Shown: positions 16,159 through 25,597 of the stretch, one piece after another | Numbering within the stretch: the stretch's first letter is position 1 | Layout of the letters: each line of letters starts with the position of its first letter | Assembly (NCBI GenBank): GCA_014239505.1 | Contig: JAAZYT010000173.1 | Span: 1 to 47,598, forward strand | From: Fidelibacterota bacterium | GTDB taxonomy: Bacteria > Fidelibacterota > Marinisomatia > Marinisomatales > TCS55 | Length of the DNA stretch: 47,598 nt | Reading direction: 5' to 3' | Position numbers and translations under genes: made by a program | The notes under the pieces: generated by a model | What the model was told of the DNA's origin: nothing | The model's input: the letters and a program-made list of their open reading frames with translations, nothing else | Database searches by the model: none

Positions 16159-17478
16159 TTATTCTTTTAAAATACCCAACTGGCGATATTTTTCCTGATA
16201 TTTGTGATAAAGTATTTTATGTTTATCATTCATATCAACTTTTCTACCTTGTATATAAGCTTGTAGTATATTTGTTCTAATATCTAACGGATCACCATTT
16301 GAAATAAAAAGGGTTGCATCTTTACCTGGATCAAGCGATCCTACTTGTTTATCAATTCCTATAATTTCTGCAGCAGAAAGAGTAACTGACCTTAATGCAA
16401 TTTCTTTTGGAAGGCCATAGGCAGCTGCCATTGCTGCATGATTTGGTAAATTTCTTACGCTATAAGCACCTCCAGCAGATCCAGATGATGCAATGCAGAA
16501 CTGAACTCCAGCTTCATAAAGTAAGGCTGGAGATTTGTACGCTTGATCATAATCTTCAAATCGACGAGATGGCAGTGATGTAACATTTTCGTAAATAACT
16601 GGGATATTATTAGTTTTAAGTAATGTGGTTGTCCTCCATGCATCTCTGCCACCTACAATAATTATTTTTAAGTTATATCGTTTTGACCACGAGACAGCAG
16701 CTTCAATTTGCCTCACTTCATTTGCATGAATGTAGATTGGGAGTTTACCATTCACGTATTCCATAAGACTTTCAAAACGTAAATCTTCATTATGATATTC
16801 TTCTGCCTTTCGAGTCTTGGTTTGTCTGAGTTTAGAATATGCGCGACCTTCTTCTATCATTTTATCTAAACTATATAAAGCTGTTTTTCTTCTTTCAATT
16901 TGACGTTTAGATGACATTTGAAAGCGACCATTAGTTCTTATTCCCATATTAGGCCAATTTATATGAAGTCCACTTGGGTGAATGAGAGTAGCATCCTCCC
17001 ATGTCCATCCATCCATCATCATAATTGAAGATTGACCTGAAACCAAACCAGATCCTGGAATTACATTTGCAACAAGGACACCATTTGATCTTGTTGTTGG
17101 AATTATTTTTGAATCAGGATTATAAGCAACATTTGCTCGAACGTTAGGATTGAAATCACCTCTTTCAGAATGATCATTGGTTACTGGAACTGCATTAATT
17201 TCAACAAGTCCAATTCCAGATACAGCTGCAATTAAACCTGGATAGACATGCTTACCCTTCAAATCAATAACTTTAGTATCTATTGATGGTGAAATATTTT
17301 CTGCTATTCGCATTATTTTTCCATTCTCAAATAAAATAGCACCTTTAATGATTCCATTAGAAACAGTGTGAATCAAACCATTTTTTAATAAAATAGGTTG
17401 TTTTTGCGTGGGGGCAGGAATCTGTTCATTTGCAAAAATGAATGATGAAAAGAAAAGTCCTAATAATAAATTTTTCAT
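16159..17478 (-). CDS. Periplasmic amidohydrolase-family protein with degenerate metal site
   Basis: This 439-residue protein has a signal peptide (MKNLLLGLFFSSFIFA) and the fold pattern of imidazolonepropionase-like amidohydrolases: an N-terminal beta-sandwich segment (ILLKNGLIHTVSNG), a barrel, and a closing GSLDPGKDATLFI motif. Where active enzymes have PGLIDxHxH, this one has PGLIAAVSG (80-88), losing both first-strand His ligands. The later Asp (usually SDS or TDG) is replaced by ASSGSAGG. One His remains (H251 in IHANE). It is therefore probably catalytically dead or uses another chemistry. Its ATG overlaps the stop of the large amidohydrolase gene by 4 bases, which suggests that the two form a complex. 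Confidence 0.82.
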   Translation of the reverse strand: MKNLLLGLFFSSFIFANEQIPAPTQKQPILLKNGLIHTVSNGIIKGAILFENGKIMRIAENISPSIDTKVIDLKGKHVYPGLIAAVSGIGLVEINAVPVTNDHSERGDFNPNVRANVAYNPDSKIIPTTRSNGVLVANVIPGSGLVSGQSSIMMMDGWTWEDATLIHPSGLHINWPNMGIRTNGRFQMSSKRQIERRKTALYSLDKMIEEGRAYSKLRQTKTRKAEEYHNEDLRFESLMEYVNGKLPIYIHANEVRQIEAAVSWSKRYNLKIIIVGGRDAWRTTTLLKTNNIPVIYENVTSLPSRRFEDYDQAYKSPALLYEAGVQFCIASSGSAGGAYSVRNLPNHAAMAAAYGLPKEIALRSVTLSAAEIIGIDKQVGSLDPGKDATLFISNGDPLDIRTNILQAYIQGRKVDMNDKHKILYHKYQEKYRQLGILKE

Positions 17479-20450
17479 TTTTCTTCTCCTTCATAAGTAT
17501 AAGAATCAAAAGCATCGCATGATTCAAAACGATTACCGCTTCTTCCATTCGCTTTCATCTTTTTTCCTCCAAGATCAGGTGATAATAATATCTTTTGAAT
17601 CAGATCATTTCTTATTTTTGAATCCCTTCCCCTTAAGAACTTATCTTGTTCAAGAGAGAAGTATTGTTTACCGTCAAGCCACGTTTGTTCACATATAGAG
17701 TATGAAGATAATGGATGACCTGACCAAATAACAAAGTCAGCATCTTTACCTTCTTCTAAAGAACCAACATATTTATCTATTTTTAATTGTTTGGCTGGAT
17801 TAATGGTGACAAACTTTAAGGCCTCAGATTCTTCTAATCCTCCATATTTTACAGCTTTAGCAGCTTCTAGATTCATACGTCTTGCTAATTCATCACTATC
17901 AGAATTAAATGAAACATTAACTCCAGCATTAGCCATAAGAGTACCATTATAACCAATAGCATCAACTACTTCATATTTATAGGCCCACCAATCAGAAAAG
18001 GTTGATGCACCAGCACCATGTTCAGCTAATCGTTCAGCAACTTTATATCCTTCAAGGACATGTTGAAAAGTAGCAATAGTAAATCCAAAGTCTTCAGCAA
18101 TTCGAGTAAGCATGAGAATTTCATCTTGACGGTAAGAATGAGAATGAACAAGGCGAGTGCCTTCCATAATTTCAACTAAAGCATCAAGTTCAAGATCGCG
18201 TCTAGGAGGAAGAGATGATCTTTGTAGTTTTACATCTTTATTATACGTCTCCCAGCTTTTTTTGTAATCACGAGCAGCCGTAAAAGCATCTCGAATTACT
18301 TGTTCGACACCCATTCGAGTTTCAGGGTATCGACCATAAGAACGTTTGCGCTTTACGTTCTCACCTAAAGCAAATTTAATTCCTTGAGGAGCTTTATTAA
18401 AAATAAGTTTATCTGAAAAGTTACCCCATCGGAGTTTCATAATTACATTTTGTCCTCCAATTGGATTTGCTGATCCATGAAGTAAATTAATTGTAGTTAA
18501 TCCTCCTGCAAGAGCTCTATAAAGAGCAACGTCATTAGGGTCGATGACATCTCTCATTCGGACCTCAGCACTAACATTTTGAAACCCTTCATTAATTGAT
18601 TCACCAGCCATATGACTATGGGCATCAATCAAACCTGGTGTTATATGCTTTCCTTTCCCTTCAATGATTAGAGCTTTTCCACGTGGTAATGAAATATTTT
18701 TTGCAATTTTTTTAACTTTACCATTCTGAAATAGTATATCCCATTCTTTTAATATTCCATTTGGTCCAGATGTCCAAATAGTAGCATCGTTTACTAAAAT
18801 AGTATTTGGGCTTGGAACTGGACTATCTAAACCATAGGCTCCTTCAGGAAAAACTAAGGAAAGGTCACTGGCCTTATCTTTCTTTAGTTTTTTAACTTTT
18901 TCTTTAATGATTGAATCAAACTTGGCTGACCATAATCCGTTTGTTCCATCGGCATAAGTTACACGACCAGATACACTTTTATTTTTTATAATACCTTGAA
19001 ATCGTGTTACACCAGATTGTATTAAAGTATCAGTCTCAATTGAAAATCTAATTCGATCTTGATCTAAATTATAATTTGCTAATTTTATTGATTTACTATC
19101 AGTTTTAAGGGAACCGCCATTTGATGAAATAGTCAATTCCCAAGAATTATTTCCTTCTATTAGTATCCATTTACCTTGAGCATTAATTATTGGATCTGGT
19201 GAGACTTCAAATTTTTCTCCATCTATCCAAACAGCATTAATTTTTGATTTACTTTCAAAATAATTACCATCAACAATAACAAGATTTGCAATAAATCCAG
19301 TTTCTACTTGTCCTAATCTTTTGGCTTGTCCAAACTTTTTTGCAGGGATTGTTGTTAATGCAGCTAAAGCTTTTGATTCATCCAATCCACGATCAATAGT
19401 TCGGGAAAGATTGTTTTTAAAATCTTGTCTATTTTTTAAACCATCGCTTGTTAATGAAAATTCAAATCCTGCTTTAGCAAGTTTTTTTGCATTGTCGGGA
19501 GCCATATCCCAATGTTTTAGTTGTTCTATTGAGTATTGCAGTGAATTATATGGATCAGCTACTTCAGGTTTTCCAGGAAAATTTACTGGAACAATCATGA
19601 ATGAGGCTGGCATTTCATCAATCCGTCTATATTCATATCCATTACCTTTAATCCATAAGTTTATATCAAATTCTTCAGAAATATTATTTGAACGATCAAT
19701 ATATAATTCATTATTTGTTCGAAAAATGAAAGGTTGCTTATTCTTTTTTGCTAAAGCTAAGGATGATAAAGAACGATCCATTTGAATAGGTTCATTGCCA
19801 TCAGGATATTTTTCTAATATTTCAAGACTCTTCTCATACCAACTTGCATCAATGAATCCTTGTCTAATAAATGATATAGTACCTAATAAGGAAGATGGAT
19901 ATTCTTTCCCTTGCCATCCACCTGAAACATATTCAATTACCTGTGCTACGTTATTTGAAAGAACTTTTGGTTTATCTCCAAGTTGTACTAACCCTGAAGC
20001 ACCTTGAAATATTCCACCTTTAGGAACGATGTGAGCTGTAGTAAAGCCAAGCGCTCTCAGATTTTTCATCATTTTATCTTTTGGCTGAAATATATCAGTT
20101 GCATTTAAATATGCGCGCATATTTGAATTCCAATAAGCCTGTAGTGAGGTATCTATTGTAGCAGTTTGTACATCTAGCCAGCTTTCAATAAAACCCGCAT
20201 ATATATGTTTACCATTCATATCTAAGATTGTAGCTTGATTTGGAATTTTTATTTTTGAACCGACATTAGTAATCATTCCATTACGAATAATAACTGTTCC
20301 ATCATTTATTGTTATAGTTGGAGAAGAATGGATAATTGCATTAGTTAATGCCCATACTCGAGGGGGGTTTCTATGTAGTTCTTTAGCTGGCTCAACTTGT
20401 CCAGTAAGAAAAGAAACTAAAACTATAAATAGGATTGTTTTGTATTTCAT
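17475..20450 (-). CDS. Large periplasmic tandem amidohydrolase
   Basis: This 991-residue secreted protein (signal peptide about 1-18) contains two amidohydrolase modules. The first (about 30-440) is degenerate: its HxH site reads YAGFIESWLDV. A beta-rich linker follows (about 440-545). The second module (about 550-965) keeps all metal ligands: H611 and H613 in DAHSHMA, H769 or H771 in VHSHS, H797 in FQHVLEG, and D851 in NSDSDE. It should be a metal-dependent hydrolase of a cyclic amide, peptide or similar bond in the periplasm; the substrate is unknown. It is translationally coupled to the degenerate 439-residue protein. Similar two-gene pairs are familiar from Bacteroidetes-type genomes, where they are annotated only as amidohydrolases. 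Confidence 0.85.
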   Translation of the reverse strand: MKYKTILFIVLVSFLTGQVEPAKELHRNPPRVWALTNAIIHSSPTITINDGTVIIRNGMITNVGSKIKIPNQATILDMNGKHIYAGFIESWLDVQTATIDTSLQAYWNSNMRAYLNATDIFQPKDKMMKNLRALGFTTAHIVPKGGIFQGASGLVQLGDKPKVLSNNVAQVIEYVSGGWQGKEYPSSLLGTISFIRQGFIDASWYEKSLEILEKYPDGNEPIQMDRSLSSLALAKKNKQPFIFRTNNELYIDRSNNISEEFDINLWIKGNGYEYRRIDEMPASFMIVPVNFPGKPEVADPYNSLQYSIEQLKHWDMAPDNAKKLAKAGFEFSLTSDGLKNRQDFKNNLSRTIDRGLDESKALAALTTIPAKKFGQAKRLGQVETGFIANLVIVDGNYFESKSKINAVWIDGEKFEVSPDPIINAQGKWILIEGNNSWELTISSNGGSLKTDSKSIKLANYNLDQDRIRFSIETDTLIQSGVTRFQGIIKNKSVSGRVTYADGTNGLWSAKFDSIIKEKVKKLKKDKASDLSLVFPEGAYGLDSPVPSPNTILVNDATIWTSGPNGILKEWDILFQNGKVKKIAKNISLPRGKALIIEGKGKHITPGLIDAHSHMAGESINEGFQNVSAEVRMRDVIDPNDVALYRALAGGLTTINLLHGSANPIGGQNVIMKLRWGNFSDKLIFNKAPQGIKFALGENVKRKRSYGRYPETRMGVEQVIRDAFTAARDYKKSWETYNKDVKLQRSSLPPRRDLELDALVEIMEGTRLVHSHSYRQDEILMLTRIAEDFGFTIATFQHVLEGYKVAERLAEHGAGASTFSDWWAYKYEVVDAIGYNGTLMANAGVNVSFNSDSDELARRMNLEAAKAVKYGGLEESEALKFVTINPAKQLKIDKYVGSLEEGKDADFVIWSGHPLSSYSICEQTWLDGKQYFSLEQDKFLRGRDSKIRNDLIQKILLSPDLGGKKMKANGRSGNRFESCDAFDSYTYEGEEK

Positions 20451-20458
20451 AAATCTCC

Positions 20459-21289
20459 TTAAAAATTTGGTCCACTTAAATGAGTGGCTCTTATTTTTTT
20501 GGTTAAATATTTATAGGCATCATCAACTGAATCACTAATATGAAATAAATCAAGATCAGATTTTGATATTACGCCTTTTTCAACTAGAAAGTCCCAATTG
20601 ACAACTTTATTCCAAAAGTGACTATCAAAAAGAACAATAGGTATCTTTTTACGCAATTTTTTTGTTTGAATAAGAGTTAAAGCTTCCATTACCTCATCTA
20701 ATGTTCCAACACCTCCTGGCCATACAACCATAGCTTTGGCTAAGTAAAGAAACCAAAACTTTCTCATAAAAAAGTAATGAAAATTTATTTCAAGATCATC
20801 AGAAATCCATTCATTCCCAGATTGCTCAAATGGAAGTGAAATAGATAATCCTACCGCTAGACCTTTTGCTTCTGTTGCGCCACGATTTGCCGCTTCCATT
20901 ATTCCTGGACCACCACCTGAAGTAACAATAAATCTTTTTTTCTTATATTTGAGTTTTTTGCTCCATTTAGTCATTTTATAAGATAGCTCACGAGCTGATT
21001 CATAATAAAAACTCATATCTAAGTCTGTTTCTAATATTTTTTTCTTTTTCTTTGAAATATTTTTTGGGGCATTATTAAGAGCAGCTGTAGCATCTTCTTT
21101 TGATTTTAATCTTGCAGATCCAAAAAAAACAACTGTGTCTTGAATATTGTTGCGTTTAAATCTTTGAAAAGGTCCATAGTACTCTGATAATAATCTAACC
21201 GAACGACCATCGGGGCTTCCAAGGAATTCTTTATTATAATAAAAGCGATCTTTGTTCTCTTTATTCTGATCTTTATTGTCTTTATTCAT
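20459..21289 (-). CDS. LOG-family nucleotide-binding protein
   Basis: This 276-residue cytoplasmic protein has the two LOG/lysine-decarboxylase-like signatures GGGPGIMEA (125-133) and PGGVGTLDE (191-199). These bind a nucleotide monophosphate in the cytokinin-riboside phosphoribohydrolase family and in YgdH/PpnN. The N-terminal extension (about 1-50, very Lys/Asn/Asp-rich) is longer than in small LOG proteins, and the total length matches the TIGR00730-like group. It is 8 bases upstream of the amidohydrolase gene on the same strand, so probably co-transcribed, although no functional link is obvious. Likely activity: release of a base from an NMP. Confidence 0.85.
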   Translation of the reverse strand: MNKDNKDQNKENKDRFYYNKEFLGSPDGRSVRLLSEYYGPFQRFKRNNIQDTVVFFGSARLKSKEDATAALNNAPKNISKKKKKILETDLDMSFYYESARELSYKMTKWSKKLKYKKKRFIVTSGGGPGIMEAANRGATEAKGLAVGLSISLPFEQSGNEWISDDLEINFHYFFMRKFWFLYLAKAMVVWPGGVGTLDEVMEALTLIQTKKLRKKIPIVLFDSHFWNKVVNWDFLVEKGVISKSDLDLFHISDSVDDAYKYLTKKIRATHLSGPNF

Positions 21290-21394
21290 TATTACACTCC
21301 TAGTGTATTTAGTTTATTCTTTATTATTTTGTTTACAAATTTATAATAAAAAAATAGTAAGTATATTAATAGAATAAAAAATAAGGTTTGTGAA

Positions 21395-21808
21395 ATGAAT
21401 AAGACATCAACAGTAGAATACCTAGGCGAACTTAGAACAAAATTAACGCATATTGAATCAGGTGATAAGATTTTTACTGATGCTCCAAAAGATAATGAAG
21501 GAAGAGGCGAAGCATTTGCTCCAACAGATTTAGTTGCAACTTCTTTAGCTAGTTGTATGATCTCTGTAATGGGAATAAAAGCCCGTAAAAACGATATTGA
21601 TTTATTAGGAACTAAAGCTGAAATTTTAAAAGTAATGCAAGCTAATCCACGGCAAATTTCTAGAATAGAAGTCAAAGTTATTTTTCCTAAAAACTATAGC
21701 GATAAAAATAAAAATATTCTTGAGCGTACTGCTTTAACTTGCCCTGTTGGAAAAAGTCTTAGTAATGAAATTAATCAGGTCATATCATTTATTTATCCAG
21801 ATGAATGA
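21395..21808 (+). CDS. OsmC/Ohr-family peroxide-reducing protein
   Basis: This 137-residue protein has both redox cysteines of the OsmC/Ohr family: C54 in LASCMISVMG and C116 in TALTCPVGKSL. These proteins are dimers that reduce organic hydroperoxides with thiol electrons. The conserved Glu/Arg region GRGEAFAPTDLVATSLASC precedes the first Cys. It looks like the general OsmC-like (YhfA) branch rather than true Ohr, based on GEAFAPTDL. It is divergent from the LOG gene, and the pentose-phosphate genes start 50 bases downstream on the same strand. A long open frame on the opposite strand here is only a shadow. Confidence 0.88.
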   Translation: MNKTSTVEYLGELRTKLTHIESGDKIFTDAPKDNEGRGEAFAPTDLVATSLASCMISVMGIKARKNDIDLLGTKAEILKVMQANPRQISRIEVKVIFPKNYSDKNKNILERTALTCPVGKSLSNEINQVISFIYPDE

Positions 21809-21858
21809 GATTCTATGTTGGATTCATTTTAGTCTAATACTAAGTTTTCATTATAATT

Positions 21859-22527
21859 ATGACTTCGGAATTCAAGCTAGCCCCATCAATCTTATCCGCT
21901 GACTTTGCAGATCTCAAATCTGCACTAACTCAATGTGAGTCTGGTGGAGCACATTGGATTCATATTGATGTGATGGATAATCAGTTTGTTCCAAACTTAA
22001 CAATAGGTCCACCTGTCGTTAAATCTTTAAGATCAAAAACAAACAAATTTTTTGATGTTCATATGATGGTAATCGACCCGGAAAACCTTGTTGAACCTTT
22101 TGCAAAAGCAGGAGCAGATATGATAACCTTTCATGTCGAAGCAACTAATGACATCCAATCTGTTATTGATCTAATTAAAGCTACAGGAACTCAAGTAGGT
22201 TTATCTATTAAACCATCAACTGAACTTTCATCAATCGAGCCTTATTATGATCAATTAGATCTTATTCTAGTTATGAGTGTAGAACCTGGATTTGGTGGCC
22301 AAGGATATATCAAAAGTTCAACAGAGCGCGTTGTAAAAATAAAAAAAAGATTAACTGAATTATGCCTTCAAGATCAAGTTCTAATTGAAGTTGATGGAGG
22401 AATAAAATTACATAATGCTAAAGAAGTGATTGATGCAGGTGCTGATGTTTTAGTAGCCGGATCTGCTGTTTTTGGAACAAGTGATCCAGTGCAAACAATT
22501 AAAGATTTTTATAATTTATCAAATTAA
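21859..22527 (+). CDS. rpe: Ribulose-phosphate 3-epimerase
   Basis: This 222-residue TIM-barrel enzyme interconverts ribulose 5-phosphate and xylulose 5-phosphate. Signature motifs are present in order: APSILSADFADL (8-19), HIDVMDNQFVPN with its metal and catalytic Asp, MSVEPGFGGQ, and EVDGGI with the second catalytic Asp before the phosphate-binding GAD-VAGSAVFG end. Length is normal. It is followed after 6 bases by transketolase and then rpiB, so the operon supplies three enzymes of the non-oxidative pentose phosphate pathway. Confidence 0.96.
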   Translation: MTSEFKLAPSILSADFADLKSALTQCESGGAHWIHIDVMDNQFVPNLTIGPPVVKSLRSKTNKFFDVHMMVIDPENLVEPFAKAGADMITFHVEATNDIQSVIDLIKATGTQVGLSIKPSTELSSIEPYYDQLDLILVMSVEPGFGGQGYIKSSTERVVKIKKRLTELCLQDQVLIEVDGGIKLHNAKEVIDAGADVLVAGSAVFGTSDPVQTIKDFYNLSN

Positions 22528-22533
22528 AAATAA

Positions 22534-24537
22534 ATGCGATCCTATCTAGATATTGATACGTTTTCTGAATGGACAAATGAAGAGCAAAACCAGTTTGCCT
22601 TATCAGTAACCAAAGGATTGATTATAGATATGGTGCGAAAAGCAAACTCTGGCCATAGCGGTGGACCAATGTCTTCTGCAGATTTTTCTCAAATACTTTT
22701 CACTGAATATTTAAATTTTGATCCAAGTGATCCTGAATGGTTTAATAGAGATAGATTCGTTTTGTCGGCGGGTCATGAATCAGCTTTAATTTATGCGATT
22801 TTAACTCAATTGGGTTGGCTAAACATTGATGATCTTCAAAAATTTAGACAACTTAACAGTCGTACACCAGGTCATCCTGAAGTAGAAATACCTGGTGTAG
22901 AAGCAACGACAGGCCCATTAGGTCAAGGATTTGGTATGGCAGTTGGGATGGCCACAGCAGAATCAATGCTAAGAGCAAGTGTCAGTGAACTAATTGATCA
23001 TTTTACTTATGTTGTGGCAGGAGATGGCGATTTTCAGGAACCTGTAGTTTTAGGTGCAGCATCTATGGCGGGTCACTGGGGTTTATCCAAATTAATTGTG
23101 TTTTACGATTCAAACAATGCACAGATATCTGGAAAAGTTGATAGGTCTGATTCAACAAACTATGCTCAAGTATTTGAAGGATTTGGTTGGCATGTTCAAG
23201 AAATTGATGGACATAATCATGAAGAAATTCGTGAAGCTTTAGAAAAGGCCCAGGTTGTTGACAGACCTAGTCTTATAATAGGAAAGACTATTATGGCTAT
23301 GGGCTCTGCAACAATGGAAGGTGATTATGAAACACATGGAGCTCCTTTACCTCTAGATGAGATTGCTAAGACAAAAGAAAAACTGGGATTACCTTCGGAA
23401 CCATTTTATTTGCCAAATGAAGTTATTTCTCATTTTCAAAACAGATTTAATAGTTTAAAAGAAAAAGTGATTGATTGGAATGAATCTGTAAGTGAATCAT
23501 GTAAAGATAAAAATTTCAAACTACTTTGGAATAATACGGTTAAAGAAGAATTAGATAATATTGACTTACCAGTATTTGAAAGGGGTGCATCAATAGCTAC
23601 CCGTAAAGCTTTTGGTACAACTCTTGATGAATTTGCAAAACAATTACCTTCTCTTGTTGGAGGATCTGCAGATCTTGAACCATCAAATTATACAGGAAAT
23701 TTTGCATCAACCTACGGTGATTTTAGTAAAGATAATCGTTTAGGTAGAAACTTAGCTTTTGGAGTTAGAGAATTTCCTATGGCAGCAGCAATGAATGGTA
23801 TTGCTTTGCATGGTGGATTAATCCCTTTTGGTGGAACATTTCTTGTTTTTGCTGATTATGAGCGCCCTGCTCTAAGGTTAGGTGCGATTCAAAACTGTCG
23901 AGTGATTCATGAATTTACTCATGATTCCTTTTGGGTTGGAGAAGATGGGCCAACTCATCAACCTATTGAACATGCTATGGCTCTTAGAGCCATTCCAAAC
24001 CTTAATGTTTTTAGACCTGCTGATGCACAAGAAACTACTGCTTGTTTTAAAATGTCAATTGAACAAAAAAGTTCACCGAACGCATTACTTTTAACTCGTC
24101 AAGGAGTAAAAGTCCTCGATCAAAGTATGGAAAAAACGATTGATGGAGTTTCAAAGGGTGCATACGATGTTACCAACTGTGATAACCCAGAGCTTATTTT
24201 ATTAGCTACAGGCTCTGAAGTTGGTTTAGCAATGGAAGTTTCTCAATTAATGCAAGATAAAAAAGTACGAGTAGTTAGTATGCCATGTTGGGAAATTTAT
24301 GAAAAGCAGCCAGAAGACTATAAAAGTTTATTAATTCCTAAAAGAGGTGCAATGAAAGTTTCAATAGAGGCTGGAATTACTATGGGTTGGGATAAATATA
24401 TTGGTTCAAATGGCCTAAGTATTGGATTAGACCACTATGGTGCATCTGCACCAGGAAAAGATCTCGCTGAAGAATTTGGATTTACTGCCACTAAAGTTGA
24501 AGCGAAAATTCGTGAGCATTTGAATAAGTTATTATGA
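22534..24537 (+). CDS. tkt: Transketolase
   Basis: This 667-residue thiamine-diphosphate enzyme transfers two-carbon ketol units between sugar phosphates. The N-terminal cofactor domain has SGHSGGPMSSAD, GPLGQGFGMAVGMA and the GDG motif (AGDGDFQEP) with the Mg-binding segment DSNNAQISG. The pyrimidine domain has the segment VGEDGPTHQPIEHAMALR, typical of bacterial transketolase. The third domain (about 530-667) is complete. Length is normal. It shares its ATGA stop with the rpiB start, so translation is coupled. Confidence 0.96.
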   Translation: MRSYLDIDTFSEWTNEEQNQFALSVTKGLIIDMVRKANSGHSGGPMSSADFSQILFTEYLNFDPSDPEWFNRDRFVLSAGHESALIYAILTQLGWLNIDDLQKFRQLNSRTPGHPEVEIPGVEATTGPLGQGFGMAVGMATAESMLRASVSELIDHFTYVVAGDGDFQEPVVLGAASMAGHWGLSKLIVFYDSNNAQISGKVDRSDSTNYAQVFEGFGWHVQEIDGHNHEEIREALEKAQVVDRPSLIIGKTIMAMGSATMEGDYETHGAPLPLDEIAKTKEKLGLPSEPFYLPNEVISHFQNRFNSLKEKVIDWNESVSESCKDKNFKLLWNNTVKEELDNIDLPVFERGASIATRKAFGTTLDEFAKQLPSLVGGSADLEPSNYTGNFASTYGDFSKDNRLGRNLAFGVREFPMAAAMNGIALHGGLIPFGGTFLVFADYERPALRLGAIQNCRVIHEFTHDSFWVGEDGPTHQPIEHAMALRAIPNLNVFRPADAQETTACFKMSIEQKSSPNALLLTRQGVKVLDQSMEKTIDGVSKGAYDVTNCDNPELILLATGSEVGLAMEVSQLMQDKKVRVVSMPCWEIYEKQPEDYKSLLIPKRGAMKVSIEAGITMGWDKYIGSNGLSIGLDHYGASAPGKDLAEEFGFTATKVEAKIREHLNKLL

Positions 24538-24971
24538 AAATTCATGTTGCGACAGATCATGCTGGGTTAGAATTAAAAAACTCAATAAGAGATTATCTTA
24601 TTAATAATGGGCACGATGTAACAGATCATGGAGCTCATGAGTATGATGCTTTAGATGACTACCCCGATTTTATTTTTCCTTGTGCACATGCAGTAGCTAA
24701 AGACCCTTCAAGTCGTGGTATAATATTAGGAGGATCTGGTCAAGGTGAAGCAATGGCTGCTAATCGTGTTAAAGGTGTAAGAGCAGCAGTGTTTTATAAT
24801 GGGCCTAGTGAAATTGTTAAGCTTTCAAGAGAACACAATAATGCAAATATACTTTCTTTAGGTGCTCGTTTTATGACTGAAGATGAAATACATAGCATTC
24901 TTGAAATGTGGCTTTCGGAACCATTTGGAGAAGGAAGACACCAAAAAAGAATTGATAAACTAGATCAATAG
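24534..24971 (+). CDS. rpiB: Ribose-5-phosphate isomerase B (Glu-type active site)
   Basis: This 145-residue isomerase interconverts ribose 5-phosphate and ribulose 5-phosphate. TDHAGLELK opens the fold, and the phosphate/active-site loop is GGSGQGEAMAANR. E. coli RpiB has a catalytic Cys at the start of this loop. Here it is Gly, and a Glu follows two residues after the second Gly, the arrangement of Mycobacterium tuberculosis RpiB, where Glu acts as base. The gene overlaps the end of tkt by 4 bases, and its 3' end overlaps the convergent mobA gene by 7 bases. Confidence 0.94.
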   Translation: MKIHVATDHAGLELKNSIRDYLINNGHDVTDHGAHEYDALDDYPDFIFPCAHAVAKDPSSRGIILGGSGQGEAMAANRVKGVRAAVFYNGPSEIVKLSREHNNANILSLGARFMTEDEIHSILEMWLSEPFGEGRHQKRIDKLDQ

Positions 24972-25546
24972 CTTTTATTTATAATACCTTTTAAATCTTT
25001 ACGTGTATTCATATTTGCAAATTCTTTTTGATTGTCATTTATTGGTACATAGTCAGTTTTTATTAATTGCAATATATCAAGAACTTTGAGGTTTTTATTT
25101 ATAAGCTCTTTTTTAATATTTAAATGAGCTTTCTGATTATAAAATGCACAAACAGGGTTGCTTTGCTCTTTAATGATTGGAACAATAGCATCAGCTGACT
25201 TATTTCCATTAGCCCAAATTTTACGAATCATTTCAGAAGACATTAATGGTAGATCGCATGATATTATGAAATTCCATTTTTCTTTGCTGTGACTTAAAGC
25301 TGAATATATTCCATTTAGAGGGGATTGAATTTTTACTATTTCATCCTCAAGAAATGGATATTTAATTTGATTATGCCTTGATTTACCTATTATATATCGT
25401 TTTTTAAAAACTTTGCATATTTTCCATGTATGATCAATTAAACGAACTCCATTTAGTTTTGCTGCCCATTTTGGAGAGCCAAAACGTTTACTTGAGCCTC
25501 CAATAAGAACATATGCATTTGCATTAATTTTTGTAGACGATTGCAT
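24965..25546 (-). CDS. mobA: Molybdenum cofactor guanylyltransferase
   Basis: This 193-residue enzyme attaches GMP to molybdopterin to make the guanine-dinucleotide cofactor used by DMSO-reductase-family enzymes. The GTP-binding loop LIGGSSKRFGSPK (14-26) is the family GGxSxRxGxxK motif, SPLNGIYSAL matches the GPLxGI motif, and SCDLPLM carries the metal-binding Asp. It diverges from the adjacent molybdoenzyme operon across a 51-base intergenic region. That is consistent with service to that enzyme, which should need bis-MGD. Confidence 0.9.
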   Translation of the reverse strand: MQSSTKINANAYVLIGGSSKRFGSPKWAAKLNGVRLIDHTWKICKVFKKRYIIGKSRHNQIKYPFLEDEIVKIQSPLNGIYSALSHSKEKWNFIISCDLPLMSSEMIRKIWANGNKSADAIVPIIKEQSNPVCAFYNQKAHLNIKKELINKNLKVLDILQLIKTDYVPINDNQKEFANMNTRKDLKGIINKSY

Positions 25547-25561
25547 TATAACTTTTCGTTA

Positions 25562-25580
25562 ATATTTGGTATCTAAATAT
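25562..25580. promoter_or_regulatory. Inverted repeat in the divergent mobA / molybdoenzyme promoter region
   Basis: ATATTT (25562-25567) and AAATAT (25575-25580) flank a 7-base spacer, and CGT (25557-25559) and ACG (25581-25583) outside extend the symmetry. It sits in the middle of the 51-base gap between two divergent gene starts, where a shared operator would be expected. A/T repeats arise by chance in this genome, so confidence is low. Confidence 0.3.
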
Positions 25581-25597
25581 ACGAGATAAGTAAGTAT

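Noticed and set aside
21292..21675. 127-residue open frame opposite OsmC
   Set aside because: It is antisense to a clear OsmC gene with both catalytic Cys; the peptide has no recognisable pattern.
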